Shown here: positions 8,017-17,040 of the stretch, one piece after another
Layout: each line of letters begins with the position of its first letter
Position numbering within the stretch: position 1 is the first letter of the stretch
Source of the DNA: Alistipes sp.
GTDB taxonomy: Bacteria > Bacteroidota > Bacteroidia > Bacteroidales > Rikenellaceae
Direction: 5' to 3'
NCBI GenBank assembly: GCA_017465575.1
Contig: JAFTVX010000009.1
Location: forward strand, 1 to 64,000
Length of the DNA: 64,000 nucleotides
Notes under the pieces: model-generated
What the model was told of the DNA's origin: nothing
The model's database searches: none
What the model saw: the letters and a program-made list of their open reading frames with translations, nothing else
Position numbers and translations under genes: made by a program

Positions 8017-11000
8017 CTATTTTTCTTCACTTTCCGATGCCAACTGGCGCAACATCGCCACGCCCTCGGCCACGGTGTATATCTTTCTAACGGTCATCGA
8101 CAGGCGATTATTGTATTGCTTGACAACAAACCTATCAGGCTGGGCTACAACACGGCGCAGTAGGCGCAAGAATGTCTCGGTCTTGAAGAAGGGAGAGTTG
8201 TTGTCGCCAACAAAGCGGGCAATCATCAGACCGTTCTTAACCTTGATATGCTCCATACCGAGATTGACAGCCTCACGGCGTAGCTTCACAACATCGATAA
8301 GCTCCTTAACCGACTGGGGCAGAGCGCCAAAGCGGTCGACAAGGCGCTGACATAGTGCCTCAAACTCAGCATCGTTCTTCATAGCATCAATCTCGCGGTA
8401 TAGGCGCAACTTCTCGCTCTGCGAGCGCACATAGCTATCGGGAATCATAGCATCGACATCGATATCGATGGTTGCATCGTCGACAAAGGCCACATCCATA
8501 GCATCGTTTTGCTCCTGCGTAAGACCCGAGACATCAAGACCCTCGGCACGCAACTCCGAGATTGCCTGATTCAGAATCTTCTGGTAGGTCTCGATGCCGA
8601 CATCGGCGATAAAGCCACTCTGCTCGGCTCCGAGCAGGTTACCCGCACCACGGATATCGAGGTCCTGCATAGCGATATTGAATCCCGAGCCGAGATCCGA
8701 GAACTCCTCGATAGCACGCAGACGACGGCGGGCATCACCTCCGATAAGCTCCTCGGGAGGCGATAGCAGATAGCAAAATCCCTTCTTGTCGCTACGACCT
8801 ACACGACCACGCAACTGGTGCAAATCGCTAAGACCGTAGCGGTGTGCATCGTTGATAATGATGGTATTAGCATTGGCGATGTCGATGCCATTCTCGATAA
8901 TTGTAGTTGCCACCAAGACATCGAACTCGCCATAGATAAAGTCCATAATAAGCTTCTCGAGTTGGTCGGCAGGCATACGACCATGGCCGATAGCAACACG
9001 AGCCTTGGGGCATAGGCGTGTGATAAGTCCCTGAATAGTAGTCAAATCCTCGACACGGTTATGCACAAAATATACCTGACCACCACGCGAGAGCTCCTCC
9101 TCGACAGCATCACGGATGACATCTTCGGAGAAGAGGTGCGATTCGGTAACGATAGGCTGGCGGTTGGGTGGAGGCGTAGAGATTACCGACAGGTCGCGCG
9201 AGCCCATCAGCGAGAACTGCAAAGTTCTCGGTATGGGCGTAGCGGTAAGTGTCAGAGTATCAACCGACACGGCCATCTCGGTAAGTTTCTCCTTGGCTGC
9301 CACGCCAAACTTCTGCTCCTCGTCGATGATGAGCAGTCCGAGGTCGTGGAACTCAATCTGCTTCGAGAGCATCTTATGTGTGCCGATAAGGATATCTATC
9401 TTGCCCGCCTTCAGCTCCTCGGCGATACGGCGTGCCTCCTTCGTAGACTTCGTGCGGTTGATATACTCCACCGTAACGGGCAGGTCGCGCAGTCGCTCCG
9501 AGAATGAGCGATAGTGTTGCAGGGCGAGGATTGTCGTGGGCACAAGGACTGCCGTCTGCTTGCCATCGCACGCTGCCTTAAACGCAGCACGGATAGCCAC
9601 CTCGGTCTTACCGAAGCCCACATCGCCACAGACCAACCTATCCATAGGCTGGTCGGACTCCATATCCCTCTTGATTGCCGCCACAGCGCTCTGCTGGTCG
9701 GGCGTATCCTCCCACTTAAACGATGCCTCCAACTCCTGCTGTAGGTAGCCATCTTCCGAAAAGGCAAAGCCCTTAGATGCCTTACGCTTAGCATAGAGGG
9801 CGATAAGCTCACGCGAGATATCCTTAACCGCCTTCTTGGTCGTCGCCTTAAGCTTCTGCCAAGCGCCATTGCCGAGCTTATATATCTTCGGTGGCTCGCC
9901 CTCGCCACTCTTATAGCGCGAGATGCGGTGCAGGGCGTGAACATTGACAAACAGTATGTCGTTATCCTTGTAGATAAGCTTGATAGCCTCCTTCGTGCGA
10001 CCATTCTCGTTGAGCTTGACCAGACCGCCAAACCTACCTACGCCGTGGTCGATATGCACCACATAGTCGCCCACCTTTAGGGCGTTAAGCTCGGCAACGG
10101 TCATCTGCTCGTCGCGCTTAATCTCGCCACGAAGGCGGTAGCGCTGGTAGCGGTCAAAAATCTGGTGGTCGGTATATACGCAGACCTTTAATCTGTTGTC
10201 GACAAAGCCCTCGTGCAATACAATATCTTCGGAGCGGAACGACACCTCACGGCGACCCACCTGATGGAAGATATTCTCCAAGCGCTCAATCTGCGCCTTG
10301 TTATGCGAGAGGATAGTTGTGGTATAGCCACGCTCCGTATTCCAACGAATATCGTCGGCAAGCATCTCGAAGTTGCGGTTAAAGGCGGGCTGTGGCGTGG
10401 TGTCGAAGGTGATGGTAAGCTCGGCACGGCGCTCCTTGATATTATCCTTACGAACAACCAACGAGCTTGACTCCCAATCTTTTAGAATAATCTGGCGTGA
10501 GGTCACACGGCGCTGTGCGCTACGCAAATCCTCCTCCGACTCGACTTGTTCTAATAGCTTGGTGCGCACATCGTTAATCTTGCGCAGGGCGTAGTCGCCA
10601 TCCGCAACCCACCAAGTAGCGCCCTCGGCAAAGCGTGCCAACGACACCTGCTCTCGCTCCTCCGCCTCACGCATAAGGTTGGGGATAATCTCCACCTCCT
10701 CGGGGCGCTCCGAGGATAGCTGGCTCGAGATATCGAACCTTCGAATAGAGTCCACCTCGTCACCAAAGAAGTCGATACGATAGGGCTTCGACTCGACATA
10801 CGAGAAGACATCGACGATACCGCCTCGCACCGAGTACTGACCCGGCTCATAGACAAAATCGACCTTTTGGAAACCACGCGCAGCAAGCCACTCGACCAAC
10901 TCCGACTGCACAACCCTCTCGCCTACCTTTACGGTGCGCGACTCGGCCTCCATACTATCACGGGCAGCGACACTCTCGGCTAACGCCTCGGGGTAGGTGC

Positions 11001-11394
11001 AGACAACCAAGTAGCCCTTCTTAAATGTCGAAATTGCATTTAGCGCTGCCGTACGGCGAACGATGCCCTGAGCATCCTCAGCGCCGTACGCCACCGAGCG
11101 CTTATAGCCCGAAGCGAAGAATACAACACGCTCTTCGTCAAGGAGTTCGTAGAAGTCGTTAACAAGATATGCTGCCGAATCCCTATCGTCGGCCAAAAAG
11201 ATGTGGATACCCCCCAATCGCTCGACGATATCGGCCGTATAAAGCGAATAGGCTCCGCCGACCAACTGCTCGAGATGGACGGTAGAGCCTATATTTTCCA
11301 AACTTTTCTTTAGCTCGGACGCACGCTTGGACTTGCGAACGAGACCTTTAAAATAATCCATTGCGCTCCTAATAGTTTTTCGCCCGAAATCCAT
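8017..11394 (-). CDS. mfd: Transcription-repair coupling factor Mfd
   Basis: About 1125 residues. It removes RNA polymerase stalled at DNA damage and recruits UvrA. Domain order is clear: UvrB-like N-terminal part, RNA-polymerase-interacting CarD-like domain (about 439-510, with VVHIDHGVGRFGG), RecG-type translocase with Walker A GDVGFGKT (590-597) and DEEQ box (691-694), then the C-terminal TRCF domain. Two starts are possible: ATG at 11394, or ATG at 11361, which has AGGAG just upstream; the first 11 residues are not informative. It is followed at once by coaX and lies 33 bases after rng. Confidence 0.95.
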   Translation of the reverse strand: MDFGRKTIRSAMDYFKGLVRKSKRASELKKSLENIGSTVHLEQLVGGAYSLYTADIVERLGGIHIFLADDRDSAAYLVNDFYELLDEERVVFFASGYKRSVAYGAEDAQGIVRRTAALNAISTFKKGYLVVCTYPEALAESVAARDSMEAESRTVKVGERVVQSELVEWLAARGFQKVDFVYEPGQYSVRGGIVDVFSYVESKPYRIDFFGDEVDSIRRFDISSQLSSERPEEVEIIPNLMREAEEREQVSLARFAEGATWWVADGDYALRKINDVRTKLLEQVESEEDLRSAQRRVTSRQIILKDWESSSLVVRKDNIKERRAELTITFDTTPQPAFNRNFEMLADDIRWNTERGYTTTILSHNKAQIERLENIFHQVGRREVSFRSEDIVLHEGFVDNRLKVCVYTDHQIFDRYQRYRLRGEIKRDEQMTVAELNALKVGDYVVHIDHGVGRFGGLVKLNENGRTKEAIKLIYKDNDILFVNVHALHRISRYKSGEGEPPKIYKLGNGAWQKLKATTKKAVKDISRELIALYAKRKASKGFAFSEDGYLQQELEASFKWEDTPDQQSAVAAIKRDMESDQPMDRLVCGDVGFGKTEVAIRAAFKAACDGKQTAVLVPTTILALQHYRSFSERLRDLPVTVEYINRTKSTKEARRIAEELKAGKIDILIGTHKMLSKQIEFHDLGLLIIDEEQKFGVAAKEKLTEMAVSVDTLTLTATPIPRTLQFSLMGSRDLSVISTPPPNRQPIVTESHLFSEDVIRDAVEEELSRGGQVYFVHNRVEDLTTIQGLITRLCPKARVAIGHGRMPADQLEKLIMDFIYGEFDVLVATTIIENGIDIANANTIIINDAHRYGLSDLHQLRGRVGRSDKKGFCYLLSPPEELIGGDARRRLRAIEEFSDLGSGFNIAMQDLDIRGAGNLLGAEQSGFIADVGIETYQKILNQAISELRAEGLDVSGLTQEQNDAMDVAFVDDATIDIDVDAMIPDSYVRSQSEKLRLYREIDAMKNDAEFEALCQRLVDRFGALPQSVKELIDVVKLRREAVNLGMEHIKVKNGLMIARFVGDNNSPFFKTETFLRLLRRVVAQPDRFVVKQYNNRLSMTVRKIYTVAEGVAMLRQLASESEEK

Positions 11395-11427
11395 GTTGGG
11401 CTATATCCAAAGAAGCTTAGGTGTCGC

Positions 11428-12972
11428 TTAGTAGAGAAGCGACTTTCCCTTTTTGTCAAGATAGCTCACATCAATCATTCCGACACTTGAGTCCGAAGTA
11501 AGCTTGATGCGAATCTTGTACTTGAAAATCCAACGCATCCTTCGCGAGGGAATGCCTCGCTTAAGGTAGGCTGCAACATAGGGGCTTACACGCAGTTCGA
11601 CAAACTTAACACCCTTCTCGGCCAAGAGCTGTATCTGACCCTCAATCTTCTGCTCGAGCAGAATGGTAGGTCCAACCTTGCCCGTGCCGTGACATGTGGG
11701 GCAGACATCCGATGTCTCCTCCATAGCAATAGGGCGTACACGCTGGCGTGTAATCTGCATAAGGCCGAACTTCGAGAGGGGCAGAATGGTGTGCTTTGCC
11801 TTGTCGGTAGCCATCAGCTGCTGCATCTCGGTAAGGAGCATCTGACGGCTCTGTGCCTTTGCCATATCGATAAAGTCGACGATGACAATACCGCCCATAT
11901 CACGAAGGCGCAACTGTCGCGCAATCTCCTTGGCGGCGGCGAGGTTGACCTCCAATACGGTCTGCTCCTGACTCTCGTCTTTCTTGGTGCGGTTACCCGA
12001 GTTTACATCGATGACATGCATCGCCTCGGTGTGCTCGATGATGAGGTATGCACCACGCTTTAGGGATACATACTTGGCAAACAACGACTTAATCTGTTTC
12101 GCGACATCGAACTGCTCGAAGATGGGCACCTTGCCCTTGTAGAGCTTCACCAAGCGCTCCATCTCGGGCTTGATGACATGTACATAGCTTCGTATCTCGT
12201 TGTACATCGTCTCGTCGTCGACCATAATCTGCGAGAATGTGTCGTTCAGCGAGTCGCGAATAATGGTGTTTACTCGGCTCATCTCGCTCATCAGGCGAGC
12301 GGGAGCCTCACTCTTGCGTAGTTCTGCAAGAGTTGTGTTCCATCTCTCGACAAGAGAGAGTATGTCTTGCATAATATCGATGTCCTCAGCATCGGCAGCT
12401 GCCGTGCGTATGATAACACCGAAGTTGGGCGGTAGCACCTCTTGAGCTACCTTTCTAAGTCGTTTCTTTGCGGCGTTCGAGCGTATCTTTGTCGATACAA
12501 ACACCTTCGAGGTAAATGGCACCAACACCACATTTCGACCTGCCAACGATATGTCGGCGGTGAGGCGTGGGCCCTTGGTCGAGATTGCCTCCTTGGCAAT
12601 CTGCACCATTACGAGGTCGCCAACCTTGAGATGATCGCCAATGCGTCCCTCCTTCTCCAACTGTGGCTCAAGCTTCATAGCCTCGACACGCAGTGAGCGC
12701 TTGCCTGGCAGGTTGCTTGCTACCAACTTATCCAACGAGCGGTAGTTGGCGCCAAGGTCGAGATAGTGGATAAAGGCATCCTTCTCGTGGCCTATGTTCA
12801 CGAATGCTGCGTTCAGACCGGGCATTATCTTGCGCACCTTGCCCAAGTAGATATCTCCTACCGAGAAACCAGCCTGACACTGCTCCTTGTTGAGCTCGAC
12901 GAGCACCTTATCTTCGCAAAGTGCTATCGAGACCTCCGTTGGATTTACATTGATAATAAGTTCACGATTCAT
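11428..12972 (-). CDS. rng: Ribonuclease G/E family endoribonuclease
   Basis: 514 residues, single-strand-specific endoribonuclease for rRNA and mRNA processing. An S1 RNA-binding domain (about 36-130) precedes the DNase-I-like catalytic domain. The two metal-binding aspartates are visible at D322 (VIDVNSG) and D366 (VIVDFIDM), and the zinc-link motif CPTC at 424-427 (CPTCHGTG), which in RNase E joins subunits. There is no long C-terminal scaffold, so it is RNase G-sized. It is downstream of HU and the 29-residue basic protein on the same strand. Confidence 0.93.
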   Translation of the reverse strand: MNRELIINVNPTEVSIALCEDKVLVELNKEQCQAGFSVGDIYLGKVRKIMPGLNAAFVNIGHEKDAFIHYLDLGANYRSLDKLVASNLPGKRSLRVEAMKLEPQLEKEGRIGDHLKVGDLVMVQIAKEAISTKGPRLTADISLAGRNVVLVPFTSKVFVSTKIRSNAAKKRLRKVAQEVLPPNFGVIIRTAAADAEDIDIMQDILSLVERWNTTLAELRKSEAPARLMSEMSRVNTIIRDSLNDTFSQIMVDDETMYNEIRSYVHVIKPEMERLVKLYKGKVPIFEQFDVAKQIKSLFAKYVSLKRGAYLIIEHTEAMHVIDVNSGNRTKKDESQEQTVLEVNLAAAKEIARQLRLRDMGGIVIVDFIDMAKAQSRQMLLTEMQQLMATDKAKHTILPLSKFGLMQITRQRVRPIAMEETSDVCPTCHGTGKVGPTILLEQKIEGQIQLLAEKGVKFVELRVSPYVAAYLKRGIPSRRMRWIFKYKIRIKLTSDSSVGMIDVSYLDKKGKSLLY

Positions 12973-13035
12973 ACTCTAACAATGTAAATCAGTTTTTCAA
13001 ATCGGGGTTTTACTTAAAAACCATAAGTTCTACCC

Positions 13036-13181
13036 CTTCGTAAGAAGTTGTATAACAAGAGCTAATTTTAGGCGTTCGAAGTTCTTGAAACCGCAGCATA
13101 CTTGGCGTACGTAAGGATTTCAAGAACGAGAACAACTCAGAAGTAGCCTTGTTAGACAGCTTCTCGCTAAAATAGACGAAG
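13036..13181 (-). repeat. Stop-codon hairpin family, member F
   Basis: The gap between the 29-residue gene and rng holds a 10-bp perfect stem (13081-13090 with 13118-13127, GTTCTTGAAA) around a core beginning CCGCAGCATACT. The same core occurs in member G at 46760-46807, but with a quite different outer stem. Further pairings CTTCG/CGAAG (13036, 13177) and TTTTAG/CTAAAA extend it. A 65-codon frame here is not coding. Unlike other members its arm does not reach the stop codon, which is 50 bases away. Confidence 0.55.
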
Positions 13182-13230
13182 CTAAGAGCCAAAACCCTTA
13201 GCCTCATCTATAGTCTAAATAAGAGGAAGA

Positions 13231-13320
13231 TTACTTCTTCTTATGACGATTCTTGCGAAGACGCTTCTTACGCTTGTGCGTCGCCATCTTATGACGCTTG
13301 TGCTTCTTTCCGTTTGGCAT
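13231..13320 (-). CDS. 29-residue highly basic, probably ribosome-associated protein
   Basis: ATG at 13318-13320 opens a 29-codon frame ending TAA at 13231. The protein begins MPNGKKHKRHKMATHK and continues with Arg/Lys/His only, 20 basic residues in all. Very similar tiny proteins sit in this position across Bacteroidota and I recall them as conserved and likely part of the ribosome, though I cannot name the subunit with certainty. It lies 31 bases after the HU gene and shares its strand, so it probably uses the HU promoter. Confidence 0.8.
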   Translation of the reverse strand: MPNGKKHKRHKMATHKRKKRLRKNRHKKK

Positions 13321-13351
13321 AATTGTTATTATTTAAGGTTTGTTACTTCTC

Positions 13352-13624
13352 TTACTTTACCTCACCTGCAAAGCTCTTAGCGGGCTTGAAAGCGGGGATA
13401 CGGTGCTCGGGAATAGTGATAGTGGTGTTCTTAGAAATGTTACGAGCAACCTTGGTCTTGCGAGTCTTGATGATGAAGCTACCGAAACCACGGAGGTAAA
13501 CATTCTTACCCTCGATCATAGCGCCCTTTACATTCTCCATAAATGCCTCTACGATAGCCTGAACCTGTACCTTCTCTACACCGGTCGACTTCGCAATCTC
13601 GTTTACGATATCTGCCTTTGTCAT
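13352..13624 (-). CDS. HU-family DNA-binding protein
   Basis: 90 residues, the normal HU length. The N-terminal helices (MTKADIVNEIAKSTG) and the beta-arm with RGFGSF, then RKTKVARNISKNTTITIPE and the closing PAFKPAKSF, are textbook HU/IHF. It binds and bends DNA and compacts the nucleoid. It starts a likely operon with the 29-residue basic protein and possibly rng. A strong promoter is visible upstream. Confidence 0.95.
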   Translation of the reverse strand: MTKADIVNEIAKSTGVEKVQVQAIVEAFMENVKGAMIEGKNVYLRGFGSFIIKTRKTKVARNISKNTTITIPEHRIPAFKPAKSFAGEVK

Positions 13625-13699
13625 TTTTGTAATGTTATTTTAGTTATTTTTTGAATACTCTTATCTAACACGCACAGCGCATTTTCGCCATACAGACCG

Positions 13700-13731
13700 C
13701 AAATGTACAGCCTTTTGCGATAAAAAGCAAA
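13700..13731 (-). promoter_or_regulatory. HU promoter
   Basis: On the minus strand TTTG (13731-13728), 20 bases, then TACATTTG (13707-13700): a complete Bacteroidota promoter. The leader to the HU start is about 70 bases. Confidence 0.75.
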
Positions 13732-13795
13732 CAAATTTCAAAAAAAAGTTTTTCAACTCGTTAATTAGCACCCATATTAGGGGCTGTTGCAACTC

Positions 13796-14206
13796 TTAGC
13801 GGAAGTTGTTAAGTGCCGTTGCAAGACCCTCGACAGCCTGGTCCAATCCCGACTGAATCTTGCCACCGACCATCATCTTCATCATCATATTGAGCTCGGC
13901 GTGAAGCACCATACGCACACGGGTATCGCGCTCATCTACCTGATGTAGCTGAATCCAGAAGGCAAAGTCGATAGGCACGCCGCCCTCGTCGGCAACAATC
14001 TTAACATGCTTATTCTCAACCTTCTCGGCAATGCGCAGTGCCACCTTGAAGCCCTTAACCTTGAACGAGCACGAATCCTCGGTAGCCTCCCACTCCTCGA
14101 CCTTATCTTTGAGTGCGGGCGAGAGCAGATCGAGGCGCGAAATAATGGGATAGATAAGCGCTGCTGGGTGATGTATCTGTTGCTGTTTTGATTCGTATTT
14201 CTCCAT
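13796..14206 (-). CDS. SRPBCC-fold (START-like) protein
   Basis: 136 residues. The pattern resembles small SRPBCC/polyketide-cyclase-like proteins: an early proline-rich segment (HHPAALIYPIISRL), a beta-rich middle (SFKVKGFKVALRI, then VPIDFAFWIQL), and a long C-terminal helix (GLDQAVEGLATALNNF). Such folds bind hydrophobic ligands in a helix-grip cavity; ligand and role are unknown. It follows tsaE on the same strand but has its own promoter. Confidence 0.65.
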   Translation of the reverse strand: MEKYESKQQQIHHPAALIYPIISRLDLLSPALKDKVEEWEATEDSCSFKVKGFKVALRIAEKVENKHVKIVADEGGVPIDFAFWIQLHQVDERDTRVRMVLHAELNMMMKMMVGGKIQSGLDQAVEGLATALNNFR

Positions 14207-14228
14207 AGTTTCCGTTTTTTTGTGGGCA

Positions 14229-14258
14229 CAAAGATAGTCTTTTTTAGCGAATTACAAA
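14229..14258 (-). promoter_or_regulatory. Promoter of the SRPBCC gene
   Basis: Minus-strand TTTG (14258-14255), 18 bases, then TATCTTTG (14236-14229). The -33 box lies inside the last codons of tsaE. Confidence 0.6.
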
Positions 14259-14657
14259 ACGGCGCTCTGTATCCGAGAGGATTTCGATGCGCACAACCAT
14301 AGTATCCTCGGGCAGTAGAGGCTCAATCTTCTCGGGCCACTCCACAAGGCACAACTCGCCAGATGCGAAGTACTCCTCGCAACCAAAGTCCAACGCCTCC
14401 TCAACACGCTCGATACGATACATATCGAAGTGGAAGATGGTGCGGTCGCCCTCATACTGGTTGACAATGGCGAAGGTGGGGCTTGCAACATCATCGTCGG
14501 CGTTGAGCATAGCGGCAATACGGCTAATCAGCGTGGTCTTGCCGGCACCCATAGGGGCATCAAACGCCACCACAGTTCGCCCATCGAGCGAGTCCAAGAC
14601 CTCGCGGGCAACCTTATCAAGCTCGTCGAGTGAGCCAATCTCTATAATCTTTTCCAT
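14244..14657 (-). CDS. tsaE: tRNA N6-adenosine threonylcarbamoyl-transfer ATPase TsaE
   Basis: 137 residues, the usual TsaE length. The P-loop is at 37-42 (APMGAGKTT; most relatives have a GxxGAGKT loop). Then come DVASPTFAIVNQY, the FHFDMYRI segment and LVEWPEKI, all family hallmarks. TsaE is the ATPase that supports the TsaB-TsaD complex making t6A37 on ANN-decoding tRNAs. It starts 12 bases after porX and is surely co-transcribed with it. Confidence 0.93.
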   Translation of the reverse strand: MEKIIEIGSLDELDKVAREVLDSLDGRTVVAFDAPMGAGKTTLISRIAAMLNADDDVASPTFAIVNQYEGDRTIFHFDMYRIERVEEALDFGCEEYFASGELCLVEWPEKIEPLLPEDTMVVRIEILSDTERRFVIR

Positions 14658-14669
14658 ATATTCTCTTAT

Positions 14670-16232
14670 TTATCTTCTTGCTTTGGGCTTCAACACCGCA
14701 AAGGGCACAATCATCTCCTCCATCGAGATACCGCCGTGCTGGAATGTGTTGCGATAGTAGCGTATATACTTGTTGGCATCGTTGTTATATACCAAGAAGT
14801 CGCGGTTGTAGGCAAATATGTAGCTCGAGGTGAGGCGACCCGACGGCAGCTGCACATCCTCGGGGCGTGTTACCTCATATACATCGCGCGCGTTATACGC
14901 GAGGTTACGACCCGTCTTGTAGCGCAGGTTTGCCGAAGTCTCCTTATCGCCCGTAACACGCACAGGGTTATCCACACGGATAGTGCCGTGGTCCGAGGTC
15001 ACGATGATGGTATGTCCCTTCTCGGCAAGGTTGCGGAAGAGGGTGTAAAGTTCCGAATGCTCGAACCACGAACGGGTGAGCGAACGGAAGGCATCCTCAT
15101 CATCGGTCAGGTCACGGATAATGTCGGTCTCGGTACGCGCGTGCGAGAGGATATCGAGGAAGTTATATACAACAACCGAGAAATCGGCATCGTAGAGTCG
15201 CTGCATATTGTCCAAAAGCTTACGACCTGCCTCGGGGCGCACCAACTTATCGAACGACATTTTGTAGCCCTTGCCCGACTGCTGCACAAGACGGCGCAAG
15301 AACTCCTCCTCGTACATATTTTTGCCACCATCCTCGTTGTCGTTGAGCCACTTCTCGGGCATCAGCTTATCGATAGCCAATGGCATCAGACCTGCAAAGA
15401 GCGCATTTCGTGCATACTGCGTTGCCGTGGGCAAGATGGCGCAGTAAAAGTCATCGACCGCAACATCGTACAAACCACGCAACAGAGGCTCGATGGTGCG
15501 CCACTGGTCGTAGCGCATATTATCGATAACCAGAAGCGTAGTCTTCGTCGACTCATCGACCACGGGGAAGATGCGACGGCGCATCAGCGTATGCGACATC
15601 ACAGGAATCTCGTCGTCACTCACTCGGCGGTTAATCCAGCCGTAGTAGTTGCGACGCACAAACTTCGAGAACTCCTGATTTGCCTCGTTCTTCTGGTAGG
15701 CCAAAATCTCCTTGATGCTCTTATCCGACGACGAGGCGAGCTCAATCTCCCAACCTACAAGCTTGCGGTAGAGCTGTGTCCAGTCCGAGAACGACTGCGC
15801 CGACTGCTGCTGTGCTGCAATACGACCAAACTCCGAACGGTAGTCTGCCGTGGTCTGCTCGGTTACAAGTTGCTGAGAGTGAAGGTTTTTCTTTATCGAC
15901 AACAGCACCTGATTGGGGTTTACGGGCTTGATGATATAGTCCGCAATCTTCGAGCCTATCGCCTTATCCATAATGTTCTCCTCCTCGGACTTCGTAACCA
16001 TAATCACAGGCAGAGAGGGTCGCGCCGCCTTAATCAGAGGCAGCGTCTCAAGACCCGTCATACCGGGCATCATCTCATCGAGAATAACAAGGTCGTACGC
16101 CGTAGCACCCACCATCTCAACGGCATCGTAGCCATTGTTGCAGGTGTCCACTTTATAGCCCTTAGCCTCGATAAACATTATATGTGGCTTTAAAAAGTCA
16201 ATCTCGTCATCGACCCAAAGGATTTTGTTCAT
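14670..16232 (-). CDS. porX: PorX: response regulator with PglZ phosphodiesterase domain
   Basis: 520 residues. A receiver domain (1-120) has the acidic pair D8/D9, the phosphoacceptor D52 (VILDEMMPGM) and K81. It is fused to an alkaline-phosphatase-superfamily PglZ domain with metal-site motifs LLVIDNMRYDQW, PTATQYARNALFAGL and TSDHGTIRV. In Porphyromonas and Flavobacterium PorX works with the kinase PorY and the sigma factor SigP to control the type IX secretion system and degrades (oligo)nucleotides. No PorY or type IX component is in this window, and many gut Bacteroidales keep PorX without visible type IX cargo. Confidence 0.9.
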   Translation of the reverse strand: MNKILWVDDEIDFLKPHIMFIEAKGYKVDTCNNGYDAVEMVGATAYDLVILDEMMPGMTGLETLPLIKAARPSLPVIMVTKSEEENIMDKAIGSKIADYIIKPVNPNQVLLSIKKNLHSQQLVTEQTTADYRSEFGRIAAQQQSAQSFSDWTQLYRKLVGWEIELASSSDKSIKEILAYQKNEANQEFSKFVRRNYYGWINRRVSDDEIPVMSHTLMRRRIFPVVDESTKTTLLVIDNMRYDQWRTIEPLLRGLYDVAVDDFYCAILPTATQYARNALFAGLMPLAIDKLMPEKWLNDNEDGGKNMYEEEFLRRLVQQSGKGYKMSFDKLVRPEAGRKLLDNMQRLYDADFSVVVYNFLDILSHARTETDIIRDLTDDEDAFRSLTRSWFEHSELYTLFRNLAEKGHTIIVTSDHGTIRVDNPVRVTGDKETSANLRYKTGRNLAYNARDVYEVTRPEDVQLPSGRLTSSYIFAYNRDFLVYNNDANKYIRYYRNTFQHGGISMEEMIVPFAVLKPKARR

Positions 16233-16239
16233 AGGTTTT

Positions 16240-16361
16240 TAGTTGTTAGTTTTTAGTTGTTAGAGAAGTTAGGGAGTTTAAGGAGAGTAAGGAGTTTAGG
16301 GATAAATGTCGGTAGCGCCTCCCTAAATTCACTAAATTCCCTAAGTTCACTAAATTCCCTA
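16240..16361 (+). repeat. Inverted word-array element with 13-base core
   Basis: Two TTTTTAGTTGTTAG words are followed by a purine-rich array of TTAGGGAG-like words (16262-16305), the core ATGTCGGTAGCGC (16306-16318), and a pyrimidine-rich array that is roughly its reverse complement (16319-16358). The closing CTATCCTCTGCGC box overlaps the stop codon of the Nudix gene (CTA at 16359-16361), so the element supplies the last Nudix codons. Confidence 0.7.
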
Positions 16362-16982
16362 TCCTCTGCGCCTCTCCTCTAACGCTTCCACCACCATTTT
16401 AATTGTGGGGTAGCTGAAATTAAGGCGCTCTTGTAGGCTATCCTTATCGCACCAAGCAATATCTCTAATACCCTCTTCGGCTTGGGGGATTAGTTCGCCA
16501 CCCGTGGCGCGCATCTGCCACCAGCGGGTGCGCTTAAGCTCCCAGCGACCATAGGTGTCGTAGGCGTGCCAAGTCTCGATAAGTGGCTCATCACCAACCA
16601 ACTCAGCAACGATGCCCGTCTCCTCCCTTACCTCGCGCAGTGCCGCCACCGAGGGCTCTTCGCCTGCCTCTATATGACCCTTAGGTAAATCCCAGCGCTC
16701 ACGAAGGCTAATCATCAGCAACTCGCCCCTATCGTTTAGGACAGCACCTCCTGCCGCCTCAACCATCGCAAACTCTCGGCCAAAACGGCAGAACGCCTCG
16801 TATGGATTTTTCGCTACGATAGCGATAAATTTGTCTGTCTCAACTTTTTTTATTACTTTCGCTCTCGAAACCGCACCATCCTCATCGGCAAAGATTGTCG
16901 AGTTAGCATCGGCGGGCGCATCCTCGAGGAAGGCCACACGGTGCTGACCAAAGTAGATGGTATATATCTTTGACTGAAGCAT
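16359..16982 (-). CDS. Nudix hydrolase
   Basis: 207 residues. A complete Nudix box is present (G-x5-E-x7-REVREETG-I, within GHIEAGEEPSVAALREVREE), preceded by WDLPKGH. An N-terminal domain of about 75 residues with no recognised motif comes first. Nudix enzymes hydrolyse nucleoside diphosphates linked to another moiety; the substrate cannot be read from sequence. The gene lies upstream of porX, separated only by a repeat element, and diverges from the S9 peptidase. Its C-terminal RRRRG is encoded by the edge of that repeat element. Confidence 0.88.
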   Translation of the reverse strand: MLQSKIYTIYFGQHRVAFLEDAPADANSTIFADEDGAVSRAKVIKKVETDKFIAIVAKNPYEAFCRFGREFAMVEAAGGAVLNDRGELLMISLRERWDLPKGHIEAGEEPSVAALREVREETGIVAELVGDEPLIETWHAYDTYGRWELKRTRWWQMRATGGELIPQAEEGIRDIAWCDKDSLQERLNFSYPTIKMVVEALEERRRG

Positions 16983-16990
16983 AACGACTG

Positions 16991-16998
16991 CAAAGATA
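16991..16998 (-). promoter_or_regulatory. -7 box of the Nudix promoter
   Basis: TATCTTTG on the minus strand, 9 bases upstream of the ATG, so the message has almost no leader. No clear -33 box. Confidence 0.45.
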
Positions 16999-17040
16999 GA
17001 AAAAAGTGCAGATAACTAACTAAAACTACATAACTTATTT

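Noticed and set aside
8016..8030. GTG start 15 bases upstream for coaX
   Set aside because: It would add five residues before the conserved MNIIVDIGN start and overlap mfd; ATG at 8015 fits the family and follows the mfd stop.
14736..16193. Very long antisense frame opposite porX (also opposite corC at 2381-3487, the S9 peptidase at 17836-19176 and mrdA at 57715-59115)
   Set aside because: They are shadows of real genes, produced by strong codon bias; they lack promoters, family motifs and sensible composition, while the opposite strand encodes recognisable proteins.
16262..16358. TTAGGG-like words as telomeric or CRISPR-like repeats
   Set aside because: Words vary in length and spacing, there are no unique spacers of constant size, no cas genes, and each array has a complementary partner, unlike either class.
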